From Neocallimastix lanati (nom. inval.) (Eukaryota; Neocallimastigomycota; Neocallimastigomycetes; Neocallimastigales; Neocallimastigaceae): a stretch of DNA of 64,000 nucleotides. Every line of letters begins with the position of its first letter. The first letter of the stretch is position 1. A program made the translations under genes and the position numbers. The notes under the pieces were generated by a model. It was not told the DNA's origin. It was given only the letters and a program-made list of their open reading frames with translations, and made no database searches. Of this stretch, positions 1-11,447 are shown piece after piece. The DNA lies in NCBI GenBank assembly GCA_016946835.1, contig JACVTC010000064.1:643501-707500 (forward strand), in the 5' to 3' direction.

Positions 1-620
1 ACTCATGATAATAAATTTTATTATTTATGATTTCAGTTGAATTGTCCAATTTTCTTAATTTACCTTTTATATATATATATTGGGTGTGAGGCATTTCGCC
101 AAGTTGCAATTCGCCAAGTTGCATTTCGTCAGATTGAAAATTATTAAATAAATAAATAAATCAATAAATAAAATTAAATATTATTAATATAGCATAAAAA
201 CAATTTTAAAAAAAAATAAATTTTGAATTAATATTTATTTATTTATTCATTTATTTATATCAATACTTTACTTGTCGAAATGCAACCTGGCGAAAAGCAA
301 CTTGGGGAAATGCAACATTTTAATACTACGCCACTTGGCGAAATGCAACCTGGTGAAATGCAATTTAGGGAAATACAACTCTCCCATATATATTTATCTA
401 ATTATTTTTATTTTTATTATTTTAAACTTTTAAATTTTAAAAAATTTAGAGTTCATATTTTGTACTACATTTTTTTTAAATTTAAAATTTTACTTTCATT
501 AATTAAACTTTAAAAGTTTAAAAAAAAAAAAGTTATTTTAATGATTTTTTAATATGAATTGATAAAACGTTTAGAAATAAATAAATTACTTTCACTGTAG
601 TTTCTAATTTAAAAAAAAAA
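1..620 (+). repeat. Repeat segment A, interrupted by an inverted-repeat element
   Basis: Positions 1-81 and 386-620 form a segment that is also present, diverged, at 3985-4225 with a continuation at 7737-7795 (segment B). Shared landmarks include the stretch around ttgaattgtccaattttctt near the left end and attttgtactacattttttt near 455-475. In segment A the run is broken by the 304-bp element at 82-385; in segment B it is broken by an LTR retrotransposon. The coding potential here is low. An ORF at 280-513 only translates the element's own short repeats (GEMQ-like units), so I do not call it a gene. Confidence 0.6.
82..385. mobile_element. MITE-like inverted-repeat element, copy 1
   Basis: The 304-bp element is bounded by inverted ends (GGGTGTGAGGCATTTCG on the left; GGGAGAGTTGTATTTCC read inward from the right). 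The 9-bp sequence ATATATATT lies on both sides (73-81 and 386-394), as expected for a target-site duplication. The ends are arrays of a roughly 15-bp unit, TTGCATTTCGCCAAG: about three units on the left, six or seven on the right in reverse orientation. The middle is A/T-only sequence without coding capacity. Copy 2 lies at 10742-11433. The 9-bp duplication suggests a cut-and-paste DNA transposon mobilised in trans, but no transposase is seen in this window. Because the flank is AT-rich, the duplication alone is not proof. Confidence 0.65.
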
Positions 621-666
621 AATAATAAAAAAAAAAAAAAAAAAATAATAATAATTTTTTTATTTT

Positions 667-721
<55 letters not shown>

Positions 722-1453
722 TATGTTATTATTGTCGTTGTTGTTATTGTTGTTGTTGTTGTCATTATTATAATTATTATTATTATTATTTATATAATTT
801 ATAAAATATTAATAAAAAAGGTGTTGAATATCACAAATTAAATGTCTTTTTTTTTAAAAAAAAAAAAAAAATATAAAAAATATAAAAAATAAAAAATAAA
901 AAAAATAACAATAATTATAATAATTATATTAATAATAAAGAGTAAAAAAAAATGTAATAAATATGTATACAAATACTTTTAATTGCTTATATATACATAT
1001 ATACATATATATAATTCTTATTACATTGAATCAACAAATAGATATTACATAATTTTATCATTTTTATCATGCATAATATATTTTTTTTTTAACAGTATAA
1101 ATATTTATAAATAAATAAAATAAAAAATAATATTATAAAAAAAAATAAATAGTAATAATTATAATAATAGATTTGATATATAATATCAGTAATTGTATAT
1201 ATATTATATAATTGTAATAAAATACATTTATTAAATATAAATTCCAATATAAAGAAATGAATAGAATTGATATAGCTATGAGTATAAAAAAAAATTAATG
1301 TGTTTATATATATATAATATTAATTTATATTTATATATATATTTAAATCTTTATAAATATATGTAATTATATATATATTCTTTTTTTTTTTTTTTTTTTT
1401 TTTTTATTATTATTATTATAATTATCATTATTATGATAATTATTATATCTTTT
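621..1453. other. Intergenic low-complexity DNA
   Basis: Holds poly(A)/poly(T) runs, a tetranucleotide (ATTT)n tract near 660-720 and a short gttgttgttgtt stretch near 735-760. No gene or RNA was recognised. The 3' end of the RING gene starts at its right edge. Confidence 0.6.
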
Positions 1454-2579
1454 TTATTCCTCTAAGTATAATGGATGGACTGCATAACGTCCTCTTAAAG
1501 ATCCACGACAAACAGGACAACGTTTTTTAAATTTTAAGGCCTTACTTAAGCATTCATGACAAAATACATGACCTTAAATATATATATATATATATTATTA
1601 ATAAATTTCGTTAATATTATAATTAAAAAATAAAATTATATCATTAATAATTTTTGTTAATATTTTAATTAAAACGAAGCAAAAAAAAAAAAATTGAAAA
1701 AACATATTTATATATATATTATAATAAATAAATATTTAAATGTTACATATATATATATATTATTTATTTAATTATTTAATACTTACCACAAATAGTACTG
1801 TCAAGACGAGTACTAACAGTAGAATTATCTAAACAGATAGGACAGCTTATTTTATAATATTTAACACTATTTTCAGATTTTTCTTCATTTTTTCCTTTTT
1901 CTATAATGTTTCCTGCTGACGTAGAAGGTGTTTCGGTAACATGACTACTATTACTTGAATTTGAAAATTTTACTACTGGTAAACTTTCTCTTATATTATT
2001 TGCTGAGCGTCGATATCTTCCTACAATTATTCAGAATTTTTAATTAAAAAAATAAAATATAATAAAAATAAAAATAAAAAAAGTTTTAAATATATTATTA
2101 TAAATATATTGAATAGATAATTGAATCATATCAAATAGATAGATATATTATTTAAAATAATAAATATACTATAAATAATAAGAAATAAATAGTTTACCTG
2201 AAAAACTGCTTGAGAGAACATTTCTTCTTCTTTCATTATTATTATAATGAGGTCCGTGACTGGAAGAAGGATTACGATATGAAATTATAGATTTACCGGT
2301 TAATTCTATAATTTCATTTATACTCTGAATAGTACTACTACCCTCATCATTAATTATATGATATTTTGATAAATCGTTAAAAGGAATAATTACTTTTTCA
2401 CACAATTTATCAAAAGAAGGTAATGTATTTTCTTTATTTTGAATAATGACAGATTTATAATTTTGTATATAACATCTAACATTATTATTTTTGACAAAAT
2501 TTTCTAAATTTTGTTTAACTTTCTTTTCAACATTATTTATTACACTTCTATATGGTGAATATTTTCTTTTACTTTCCAT
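1454..2579 (-). CDS. RING-finger E3 ubiquitin ligase, RNF4/Slx8-like
   Basis: Three exons, join(2579..2198, 2020..1787, 1572..1454) on the minus strand, give 244 residues with GT-AG introns, both in phase 1. The C-terminus carries a C3HC4 RING: CPIC, then CGHVFCHECL, then CPVCRG, followed by a short tail ending HPLYLEE. The HP-[IL]-Y tail directly after the RING is typical of RNF4/Slx8 SUMO-targeted ubiquitin ligases. The N-terminal region is polar, with hydrophobic stretches such as VIIPF and SVII that could be SUMO-interacting motifs (inference). The second intron splits the RING inside the ICGH motif. The family transfers ubiquitin to sumoylated nuclear proteins, often at DNA damage or stalled forks. 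It could instead be a generic RING ligase. No neighbour suggests co-regulation. Confidence 0.8.
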
Positions 2580-2834
2580 ATTAATAAATTTTACTGTCTT
2601 AATAAAATATCAAATTTGAGATTTTTAAAAAAAAAAAAAAAAAAATAGAATTTAAATATTTTGCTGTTTTTGATACTATATGTTATAAAATATAATATAA
2701 AAAGATTAATGTATTAAATATTACATATTAATGATAATATATATAATAAATAAATAATATTACGGATTATTAATACCTTTCAAATTTGTTTGGTTTAATA
2801 TAAATAAAAATTATTAATTGTATATTAGAGTTTC

Positions 2835-2881
<47 letters not shown>

Positions 2882-3984
2882 AAGTAAATAATATAAAATA
2901 AAATAATATTTTCTATTTATGTCTTCTATTTATATTTTCTTTTGGTTTATATTTTTTATAAATATATAATTAAATAAAATTATATAATTAAATAAAATTA
3001 ATAAATTACTTTTTAATATGAATATAAATTTAAAATAATTACTTTATAATTAATATTGTTTAATTACAACAATAGAGATTACAATAATAGAATGAGAATA
3101 ATGCTATAATATAATATTATATGATATAATATAATATAATATAATATAAAAGATATAAAAAAAAAAAAAAATTAAAGGAAAAAAAAGCTATATATATAAA
3201 AAAAACATATTATTAATTATTTACTTAAAAATAAAATTAATGAAAATAATTTTTATTATTTTTAATTAAAAAATAAAATAAAATAAAATATTTTTTTTTA
3301 TTATTTCTATTACTTTTATTCATCTTTATTTTAAAATGTTAATTTTTTTTTTTTTTAAAAAATTATTTGGAAGTATCCTTATTTAGAATTAGTATAATAT
3401 ATAAAATATTGATCTAATATATTTTGTTATATAACAGAAATATATTATATAATATTAATCTAATATATTCCATCATTTAAATTTTATTTTTAATTTATTT
3501 GGAATAAATAAAAGAAATTGGAAGTCTCTTAGATTAGGCAAAGCATTTTATTGGATGTGGCGCATTATACTGGAAGTTGCATTTCTCAATGTGGCATTTG
3601 TATTATTGTAATTTATCTCCTTAATTTTTTTTTTTTTTTTTTTTTCCTTTATCTTTTTTACATAATAAAAAACAAGATTTAATATAATAATGAAATCTAT
3701 ATAACGGATTAGGCATCAAAAAGAAATAGAAATGATTTAATTTTTTAAAAATTTAAAGTAGTTAATACAAAATATATTCTTTTAATAAATATACAATAAT
3801 AATAAATTTTGTATATCTAATTAATTATCTAAAAAAGATATTATTTATGTATATATAAAAATAAAAAAATAATAAAATAAAAAAGAAAAAAAAAATTGAA
3901 TTATTGAGTTTATTTTATATATAATTAATAAATATTAATAATTCATCAAATAGATATTTTATATTTATTTATCCAAATGAATTA
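2580..3984. other. Intergenic AT-rich DNA with a possible third inverted-repeat relic
   Basis: Mostly poly(A) runs and A/T filler. Around 3535-3605 there is a GC-richer patch containing AAGTTGCATTTCTCAA and a nearby GTGGCATTTG. These resemble the 15-bp unit of the elements at 82-385 and 10742-11433 and may be a decayed third copy. Nothing else was recognised. Confidence 0.4.
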
Positions 3985-4225
3985 AATAGATTCTCATAAT
4001 AATAAATTCCATTATTTATTATTTCAATTGAATTATCCAATTTTCTTAATTTATCTTTCTAAAAAAATATTTTCTTTTTATTTTTTCCTTTATATATATT
4101 ACATATATATATAATTTTTTTTTTTTTTATTTTTCTAAACTAATTATTTTTTATTTTTTTAAATTTTTAAACTTTTAAAAAATTTATAGTTAATATTTTG
4201 TACTACATTTTTTTAAATTTGAAAT
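3985..4225 (+). repeat. Repeat segment B, left part
   Basis: Aligns by eye with segment A (1-81 and 386-485). It shares the ttgaattatccaattttctt block and the attttgtactacatttttt block, but lacks the 304-bp inverted-repeat element. It ends exactly at the left LTR of the copia element; its continuation (caaataaattattttc...) resumes at 7737. Confidence 0.55.
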
Positions 4226-4468
4226 TGTTAAGGAGTCAATATAAGATATAATGTGTACACTACAAAATGTATTATTATTCAATTAAATTTTATTTATAAT
4301 TTATATATTTATATGATTTAATAAAGTATTTAAAAAGACTCAAAATATTAATTTCATAAAAAATTTTTCATTTTATATTTTACATACAAATTATTACATA
4401 ATCAAATATTATAAATATTTATAATACTTTAATGTTCAAAAGTTTAAATGTTATGTTGAACTTTAATA
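4226..4468 (-). repeat. 3' LTR of the copia element
   Basis: About 243 bp beginning TGTTAAGGAGTC and ending ACTTTAATA on the plus strand; the terminal CA has decayed to TA. It closely matches 7495-7736 along its length, including shared blocks such as ttatgatttaataaagtatt-like sequence. It lies next to the purine-rich tract on the element-internal side. Confidence 0.85.
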
Positions 4469-4502
4469 TCGCCCCTACATTAAGTATTATATAATATTTT
4501 AA

Positions 4503-4511
4503 TTATATACA

Positions 4512-4547
<36 letters not shown>

Positions 4548-5040
4548 ATATACAATTAAAGAAATATAATTTTTTAAAATTAAATTTGTAAATTTTGTAA
4601 TTTGTACTCCTGAGATACTTTTAGCTAATGGATCAGCTAACATGTTTTCAGTATTAATGTATTCTAATTCAATTTCGTTTTTCATAACTTCTTGAATAAA
4701 TTTAAATCTTATGTCTATGTGCTTACATCTTCCTTTAGAATTTGTATCTTGAGCAATTGCAATACATGCTTTATTATCTACTATAATTTTAAATTTTATT
4801 TCTTGATTAAATATTTCCTTAAATAAATTTTTGAACCATAAAGCTTGTTTAGTACACTCAGTTAAACTAACAAATTCAGCTTCAGCAGTAGATAAAGTTA
4901 CGTTTTTCTGTAACTGAGATTTCCATAAAATAGGGCTTTTTCCAAGTAAAAATATATATCCACTAGTAGATCATCTCCTCTTTTCATCGTTGTCAAAGTC
5001 TGAATCCGAGTATCCCATAAATTTATTATCTTTATTATAA
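4503..5040 (-). pseudogene. copia RNase H domain relic
   Basis: Minus-strand translation gives hallmark pieces in order: STAEAEFVSLTE, VDNKACIAIAQDT, KHIDIRFKFIQE, then IELEYINTENMLADPLAKS. These are the conserved blocks of Ty1/copia RNase H, including the final ML-A-D-x-L-x-K motif. The frame is mostly open but has no start of its own, and it ends in a poly-lysine run created by poly(T). It is the 3' end of the pol reading frame of the element. Confidence 0.8.
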
Positions 5041-5245
5041 TGTATAGATTTATTTTTTTGTACCTTTTAAATATTACAAGATATTCATTAAATTTTTATA
5101 ATCAGCTTCCGTTGGATTTTCACATATTCTTGAGGCTTCACTTACAGAAAATATTATATCAGGCCTTGACTTTACAGCGATATATAGTAACGCACCAAGT
5201 AAAGGTTTATATTCCTTTGGATCTATTAAATTTGAATTATTTCTT

Positions 5246-5760
5246 TCACATTCTGTAATTTTCTTGCATGCTATTTTTTATTTGTTTTGTTTTCTTCATA
5301 TTATATTTTTCTATTATTTTATTAATATAATCTCTCTGATTTATTTTATAACCATCACTTGTTTTATAAATATTTATTCCTATTACTTTAGTCGCATTAG
5401 AATCTTTAGAAATTTTATATTTATCTTTTAATTTGTTTACAGTATAGTTTATTTCATCTTTAATTCCCGTTATTATAATAATAGTGACGGTTAGTCTTAG
5501 ACTATCTTCTTGAACTGTTGGAAAATAAGTTTCTATAAAATCTTCACTAGCAACTTGTTGATAACCAAGAGCCACTAGTTTTACCTTTTTCTTCTTATTA
5601 TCCTTTTCGGTAAAGGCCCATTTAGTAGCGATTAAATTGGCATCAGCAGGTATATTTTCTACCACTTCCATTACTTTATTATCATACATATTTTTTAATT
5701 CATCATTTATTGCAATTTTCCATTATTCACTTTCTGATGAATTAATTACTTGTTGATAAG
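5246..5760 (-). pseudogene. copia reverse transcriptase relic, internally deleted
   Basis: The linker MTYQQVINSSESE (with a stop before WKIAINDELKN) leads into ATKWAFTEKDN, KLVALGYQQ and FPTVQEDSLRLT. These match the start of the copia reverse transcriptase. The frame then jumps directly to INYTVNKLKDKYKIS and GYKINQRDYINKIIEKYNM, which belong to the connection region downstream of the catalytic site. The palm segment with YVDD is therefore absent, evidently by internal deletion. The product cannot polymerise DNA. Confidence 0.8.
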
Positions 5761-5959
5761 TCATTGGGATATTTGTTTTAATATTTAAAATTTTAAATCT
5801 TTTATTATTATTATAATTTAATTTTTCTTTTCTGGAAATTAAATTTTCTTAATTTAAATCATCTGGATTATTGGTACGGTATCTTTTCTTGTTTAGATAT
5901 TTATGTTTTTTTACATTTAAAAATTCACTGTCAGAGTCACCCTAACCCCTAGAATATTC

Positions 5960-6480
5960 ATTTCCTTCTTCTAAGGAATTATTTATAATTTTAGATTCAT
6001 TATCAATAACATTATTTATTTTATTATTATAATTATTATCATAATTAATAATGTCATTATTGCTATTATTATTATTACTATTAACTTTATCTAAATCACT
6101 ATTTGGATAAATAATATTTTTATTATTTACTTTACTTAAATTATTTAAATTGTTTATATTATTAGTTAAATTAATGCCAGTACCACTATCAATAATCCAA
6201 TGAGTAGAATTAGTGTTATTTTTTATTGTTGTATTATTACAATTTTGAATGACTGAAATATTTCTTGCAAAATTAATGTATACTTCATCTTTATCTACAT
6301 AATTATTTTCAGAAATAATATTATTGTTATTTTTATTATCTTCATTTTCATTATTATCAATAATATTACTGGAGTGATAATTATTTTTATGATATTTTTT
6401 AGAAGAATTTTTATCCTTTTTGCTAGAAAATTTATAATTTTTATTATTATTAATATCTTATTTATTACTTTCTTTAATTA
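5960..6480 (-). pseudogene. copia protease relic and asparagine-rich linker
   Basis: Minus-strand translation contains THWIIDSGTGINLT near 6175-6215, the aspartic protease active site (D-S-G) of copia elements. It is embedded in asparagine-rich, low-complexity coding sequence. The adjoining linker further along reads NEYSRG-stop-GDSDSEF at 5930-5960. A closely related stretch lies at about 60540-60910. Confidence 0.7.
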
Positions 6481-7391
6481 AAAGATTATATTTACAGTGG
6501 TCAATAGAATGACCTTTAGTTCTATAAATGTAACATTAATAGTCGTTATGAAATTTATTATTATAATTCTTATTATAATTTTTATTATTAATATTGTTTT
6601 CATTTCTATTTACATTATTGACATTTATGTCGTTCATGACAATACTCTTGGATCTTAAAATTTCAGCTTTTTCAAAGAAATCATGCCTTTTATTTGATTC
6701 TTTTATATTTCATCAAAAGTTTTGAATTGATAAATTGGTGGTGAGTTTATACCAATTTATCCAATTCATTTACAGCATATAAGAACTTTGTTTCTTCATC
6801 TAAAGATACTCTTTTTAATTTGTTACATTCATTTTTATGTTGCTCAAAGAGATCATTTAAGTCATTAACATATTGAATATAATCATTATTAATTAATTTA
6901 AGATTGATAATTTTATTTTCAAGAATATTTAATAATGCCTGATCAGATTGATAGAAACGTTTCTTTAATCTATCAGTCATGCTATAAGCAGTTTTACAAC
7001 CATGGAGATATTCTTTATTTGATTTTTCTAAACTGTTTAATATTATAGATTGAACAGCATTGTCTGATTTTATTTGACTTCTGTTCATCTTTGAAAATTG
7101 AAATTCATTCTCAATGTAGAAATCTAAATCATTGGCAATTAGATGTTTTTTTAACGGCTCATACCAATCTAAGAAATTTTCTTTATTTAATATGAAATCT
7201 TTAATTTCAAAAACAGATTTCGTTATATTTCCATAATATTTATTAATGATAATTTTTTTATTTTTAAATTCATCATCTTCATAAGAAGAGATCGATTCAT
7301 TGTCCTTATCATCAGTTGGAGTCGATGAAATGGAATTCCCTTCAATATGATTATTACTGTTATTCTTTCTTTTATCCATTCTTTGAAACAT
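6480..7391 (-). pseudogene. copia gag with zinc knuckle
   Basis: A 214-residue minus-strand frame (7391-6747) starts MFQRMDKRKN. It contains FLDWYEPLKKHLIANDL and LKKRFYQSDQALLNILEN, typical of copia/UBN2-type gag capsid proteins. Downstream, near 6490-6540, CYIYRTKGHSIDHCK is a CCHC zinc knuckle in which the second cysteine has become tyrosine. Frameshifts separate the capsid part from the knuckle. The product would be the structural protein of virus-like particles; this copy is broken. Confidence 0.75.
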
Positions 7392-7494
7392 TAATAAAAA
7401 AATAATTAATTATATTTTTAAAATGATTAGAATCATTAAAAAGTCTTAAAATTAAAATTAATAATAGGTCTATTGGTATTTAAGACTCTTAATC

Positions 7495-7736
7495 TGTTAA
7501 GAAGTCAATATAAGATATGATTTGTACACTACAAAATATATTATTATTCAATTAAATTTTATTTATTATTTATTAATTTTTATGATTTAATAAAGTATTT
7601 AAAAAGACTCAAAATATTAATTTCATAAAAAAATTTTCTTTTATATTTTACATATAAATTATTACATAATCAAATATTATAAATATTTATAATACTTCAA
7701 TGTACAAAAGTTTAAATATTATGTTGAACTTTAACA
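7495..7736 (-). repeat. 5' LTR of the copia element
   Basis: 242 bp with intact TGTTAA...TTAACA termini on the plus strand, highly similar to 4226-4468. The element reads on the minus strand, so this is the promoter-bearing 5' LTR. Segment B of the flanking repeat resumes immediately to its right. Confidence 0.85.
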
Positions 7737-7795
7737 CAAACAAATAAATTATTTTCATTATGGTTCCTAATTTAAAAGAAAATAATCCAGTGATT

Positions 7796-10080
7796 TGTAT
7801 TGTTGCAACTCATAGCTATATGAAAAATAAGAATAAATAGATGTGATTATATAGGCGTCATCTGGATCTAACTTTCTTCTTAAAGTTCCAAAGGAAGATG
7901 GAATAACTATTTTTGGAATCTGCAGAATTTGGAGTTAATGGATGTTTTCTGGAAGAATGGGAATTATTAACTTCATTGTTATTAATCATTATATCATTCA
8001 TAATTTCATTTTCATTAGATGTAATAATATTTTGAACTATATTAGTAAAAGAAATTGGTTATCTTGATATAAATTATCAGTATATTGCAGATTATATTAG
8101 TAGTATTAATTAAATTGTCAAAATTTGAATTTTAAGAATTAGTTTGAGATGGACTTTGAGTATTAGGATTATGGAACGACATATGAAAAAATCATCACAT
8201 GAGTCATTGGAAATTATGGTATCATTTGAAACCTCGCTGGAAGTATAATATTGTTCTCATTTTAATTGTTTACTTCATAAAAGTTATTATCTTCGTTTAA
8301 ATTATTATTTTCATTTAAAATATTATTTTCATTTAAATTATTATTGTTATTTAAGTTTTTATTTCTGATGTTTTCTCCATCAATGTCTATTTCCATAAAA
8401 GAGAAATAAAGGTCTTGAAAAATTATTGCTTGGATATTTGAAATTTCCTGGTTACACTCAATAACATCAATATAATTTATTTTTCTATCTTCTGTGTCCA
8501 TAAGAATATATGAGGATTTCTTTTTTGTCAAATCCAGGAAAAATACCTTTCTTCGAATTTGGTTTAAATTTTGATTGATGGGGATTTTTGTCTCTGTAGT
8601 AGCATACCCATCGGAAAGTTCTTAGATGCTTTATATTTTACTTCTTTTTTATTAAATACTTCATCAGGAACTAAATTATTGTTTCTTGAATGAAGAATCA
8701 TATTATATATATAACAAGAGTGATTTATGGCAAAATTCTAAAAGTTTTTTGGTAATTTAGCCCAATACATGAGTGTTTTTGCTGAATTTCTAAGTGTGTT
8801 ATTACCTTTTTCAGCTTCTCCGTTTATTTCTAGGAAATAAGAAGGAGAATACACGTTTTCTTTGGGGTTAGGGTTAATTTATCTTTTTGTTTTTAATATT
8901 TCCTTTTCTTCATCAGATCTATGCATTTTTATCGTATAATCCTTGAAATTGATTATTTAAATAAGTAAAAAATTCTATTATTCTATTCTGGAGCTTCAGC
9001 CTTTAACTTGAGTGCAAGTATCCAAACTTTTCTTGTGAATTCATCCATCATTGTGTGGAAGTATTTCTCAATATTAATAGATAGGTTATACGGCCCAGAA
9101 ATGTCTGAATGAATTATTTCCAAGGAGTTCTTTTTTCTTTGGAGCTTCACCTTTATGAAATTCCCTCTTCATCTTAGAAATTTTGAAATCTATGCATGAT
9201 TTCAATACTTTTATCATCTAATTTTCCTATGTGCATTATATCATTTCCTATTGTTTTAATACTACCGAAATTTGTATGTTTTGATCGTAAATTGATTATG
9301 TTTAAATAATATGAAAATACTTAGATTATTTTTTTTCTTATCTCATAATTTTAATCTTGCTAATTTCTTCATCAAAAGAGACAACTAACGATATAAATCT
9401 TTATTTCGTAAGCTTTATGTTTTTGATAATACTTTTGCGAACATTTTTAGAAAATAAAATTTTTTTCAAACTTAATGTATGGTTTATTTATTAAACAATC
9501 GTAAGTTCTGTTAATTTATTATTATGATTAATATAATCAATAGATTTATTGTTTATGTCATCAAAATCATTAATATATTTATTATTATTTGTAGTAGCCT
9601 CCAATAAATTTATATTTTTTAGTATATTTTTATTATTTTGTTTTTCTCTGATACTCAAACATCTTCAAAATTAAAGTTTTCAGCATAATTGCTAGCACTA
9701 TCCGAATAATCTTCATTTCTGGTGAATTTTAAAGTACACTTATTGTTATAATTATTATAGATGTTTGAGTTTACTAAATAATTCAGTGATTTCTTCTCTT
9801 ATTGCTGATTTTTCTTCCCTTTGTTGCTATTATGTTGATTTTTAATATTATTTTCTTTTGTTTTTGAGATTAAAATGACACTTTTTTGTGGAATGCCTTT
9901 TCATATCATATATATGGTAATAACTTTTATTATTCTTTTTATCTCTATATTTATTTTTCTTATTGCTATTTATGTTAGAAGACTTTTTGTTTAATTTTGG
10001 AGTTCTTTTCCTATTGCTAATGTAATCATTGTCGTTAAGATCATCATCATCTTTATCTTTAGAGTTTTCCCAATTTGTTT

Positions 10081-10085
<5 letters not shown>
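7796..10085 (-). pseudogene. Second, heavily decayed copia pol/gag body
   Basis: Minus-strand frames give copia landmarks broken by stops and frameshifts. A degenerate zinc knuckle (YYHIYDMKRHSTKKCHF, about 9880-9930) is followed by a GAG-pre-integrase-like HIGKLDDKSIEIMHRF (about 9190-9240). The integrase core follows, LEIIHSDISGPYN and YFHTMMDEFTRKVWI (about 9010-9130), then INGEAEKGNNTLRNS and LMYWAKLPKNF (about 8740-8840). The integrase tail is VPDEVFNKKEVKYKASKNF and KFKPNSKKGIF. An 89-residue open frame at 8531-8262 (SYILMDTEDRKINYIDVIE) continues this tail. No LTRs were found for this body. It keeps the integrase that the neighbouring element has lost. Confidence 0.75.
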
Positions 10086-10121
<36 letters not shown>

Positions 10122-10741
10122 TTATTTATTTATTTAATTTATTTATTTATTATTGTATATAAAAAGGCTCTTTCAATGATATTTTAAATTTTTAAATTTT
10201 ATTACTTTTATATTTTTTAATTTATTTAATTTTATATATACGTCGTATTTTTTTATATATATATATATATTTTTTATAAATAATGGTTTATTTATATTTA
10301 TTTATGATTTAATGTCTAAAACTATTATTATCATTTTTAAACTTTTTTATTAATACAAACATAAATAAAAATTATTCATTCATAACAAATATTTATAACA
10401 AAAGAAATATATAAATATATTAATATATAAAATATACATATTCATATCAAAAAATATATATGAATAAATGAAAATAAAGATATACTTATTCATTAAAAAT
10501 ATATTATATATACATAGCAAAAAAAATTAATAATAAAAATTTATTATTTAGTACTATTATTAGTCTTACTCATTTCGTTGATTACTTTACTAAAAAATCT
10601 ACATTCTTTAATGATCAATATTTAACTTTCAATATAAGAATGTTCTTTAATTTTCTTATGCTTTTGATTGTTATAATTTGTTAAAATTATTTTTCTTTTA
10701 TTAATAAACTAATTTTTATATATTTAATATTATAATAATAA
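10086..10741. other. Intergenic AT-rich DNA
   Basis: A (TA)n tract at about 10088-10118, an (ATTT)n tract, and A/T filler. No gene recognised. The last 14 bases (TATTATAATAATAA, 10728-10741) are repeated at 11434-11447 beyond the next element. Confidence 0.5.
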
Positions 10742-11433
10742 CAGGAGTGGTGTATTTCGGCAAGTTGCATTTCGTTAAATTGAAAATTATTAAATAAATA
10801 ATTAAATTAAATATTATTAATATTGATGTATTTATAAAGTTAATATTTAAATATTAAAAAAAGATTTTTCATATATAAATATCTTTACAAATATCTGTTT
10901 AAATAAATAAATACTAAATAATTGATAAATAATAAATTATAAAATAAAAAATAATATAAACAGTTTAGTAATAATTATAAAAGAATTGTTATTAATAATG
11001 AATTAAAATTATTTATAAAAATATTATTATTAATGTTACTGTAATTATTGCTATAGTTTATATTATTTATATATTATTTATTATATATTATTTATTAATT
11101 TATAACATAAAATGCTATAAAAAAAACTATTTTATGTTCTTTAAAGTATTTGAATATTATTTTTATTAATTCATTTATATATATATTTGTAAATAATAAT
11201 AATTATTATTTATAAGTATTTTATTACTTTTTTACAAAATATTAAAATATATCTTTATTATTAAATATATTTTTATAATTAAATATTATAAATAGTATTA
11301 CAAAATATTAAAAAATGTCTTTAATTAATTATTAAATATAATAAACTTTAAAAAAAATTATTTTGAATTTTTATTTACTTATTTATTCATTTATTTATAT
11401 CAATACGCCACCTGGCGAAATACACGATCCACC
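10742..11433. mobile_element. MITE-like inverted-repeat element, copy 2
   Basis: The 692-bp element carries the same end sequences as 82-385: GTGTATTTCGGCAAGTTGC on the left and, read inward from the right, GTGTATTTCGCCAGGTGGC. Subterminal blocks are also shared with copy 1: attgaaaattattaaataaa on the left and tttattcatttatatcaatac-like sequence on the right. Only one or two 15-bp units remain at each end. The middle is longer than in copy 1 and purely A/T-rich. The 14-bp sequence TATTATAATAATAA flanks both sides. No ORF. Confidence 0.65.
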
Positions 11434-11447
11434 TATTATAATAATAA

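Larger units (their letters stand above)
4226..7736 (-). mobile_element. Ty1/copia LTR retrotransposon with integrase deleted
   Basis: Two direct LTRs (4226-4468 and 7495-7736) bracket about 3.0 kb of minus-strand coding relics in copia order: gag, zinc knuckle, protease, then directly the reverse-transcriptase linker, partial reverse transcriptase and RNase H. The integrase is missing between about 5960 and 6180. The reverse transcriptase has lost its central YVDD-containing part. A purine-rich tract (TGTAGGGGCGA on the minus strand, 4469-4479) sits next to the 3' LTR, as expected for the plus-strand primer. Stop codons and frameshifts are scattered through it. The flanks do not show a perfect 5-bp duplication. 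It cannot be autonomous. Confidence 0.85.

Noticed and set aside
280-513. 77-residue plus-strand frame with GEMQ repeats
   Set aside because: Lies over the terminal array of the inverted-repeat element and runs into A/T filler; the repeats come from the DNA unit.
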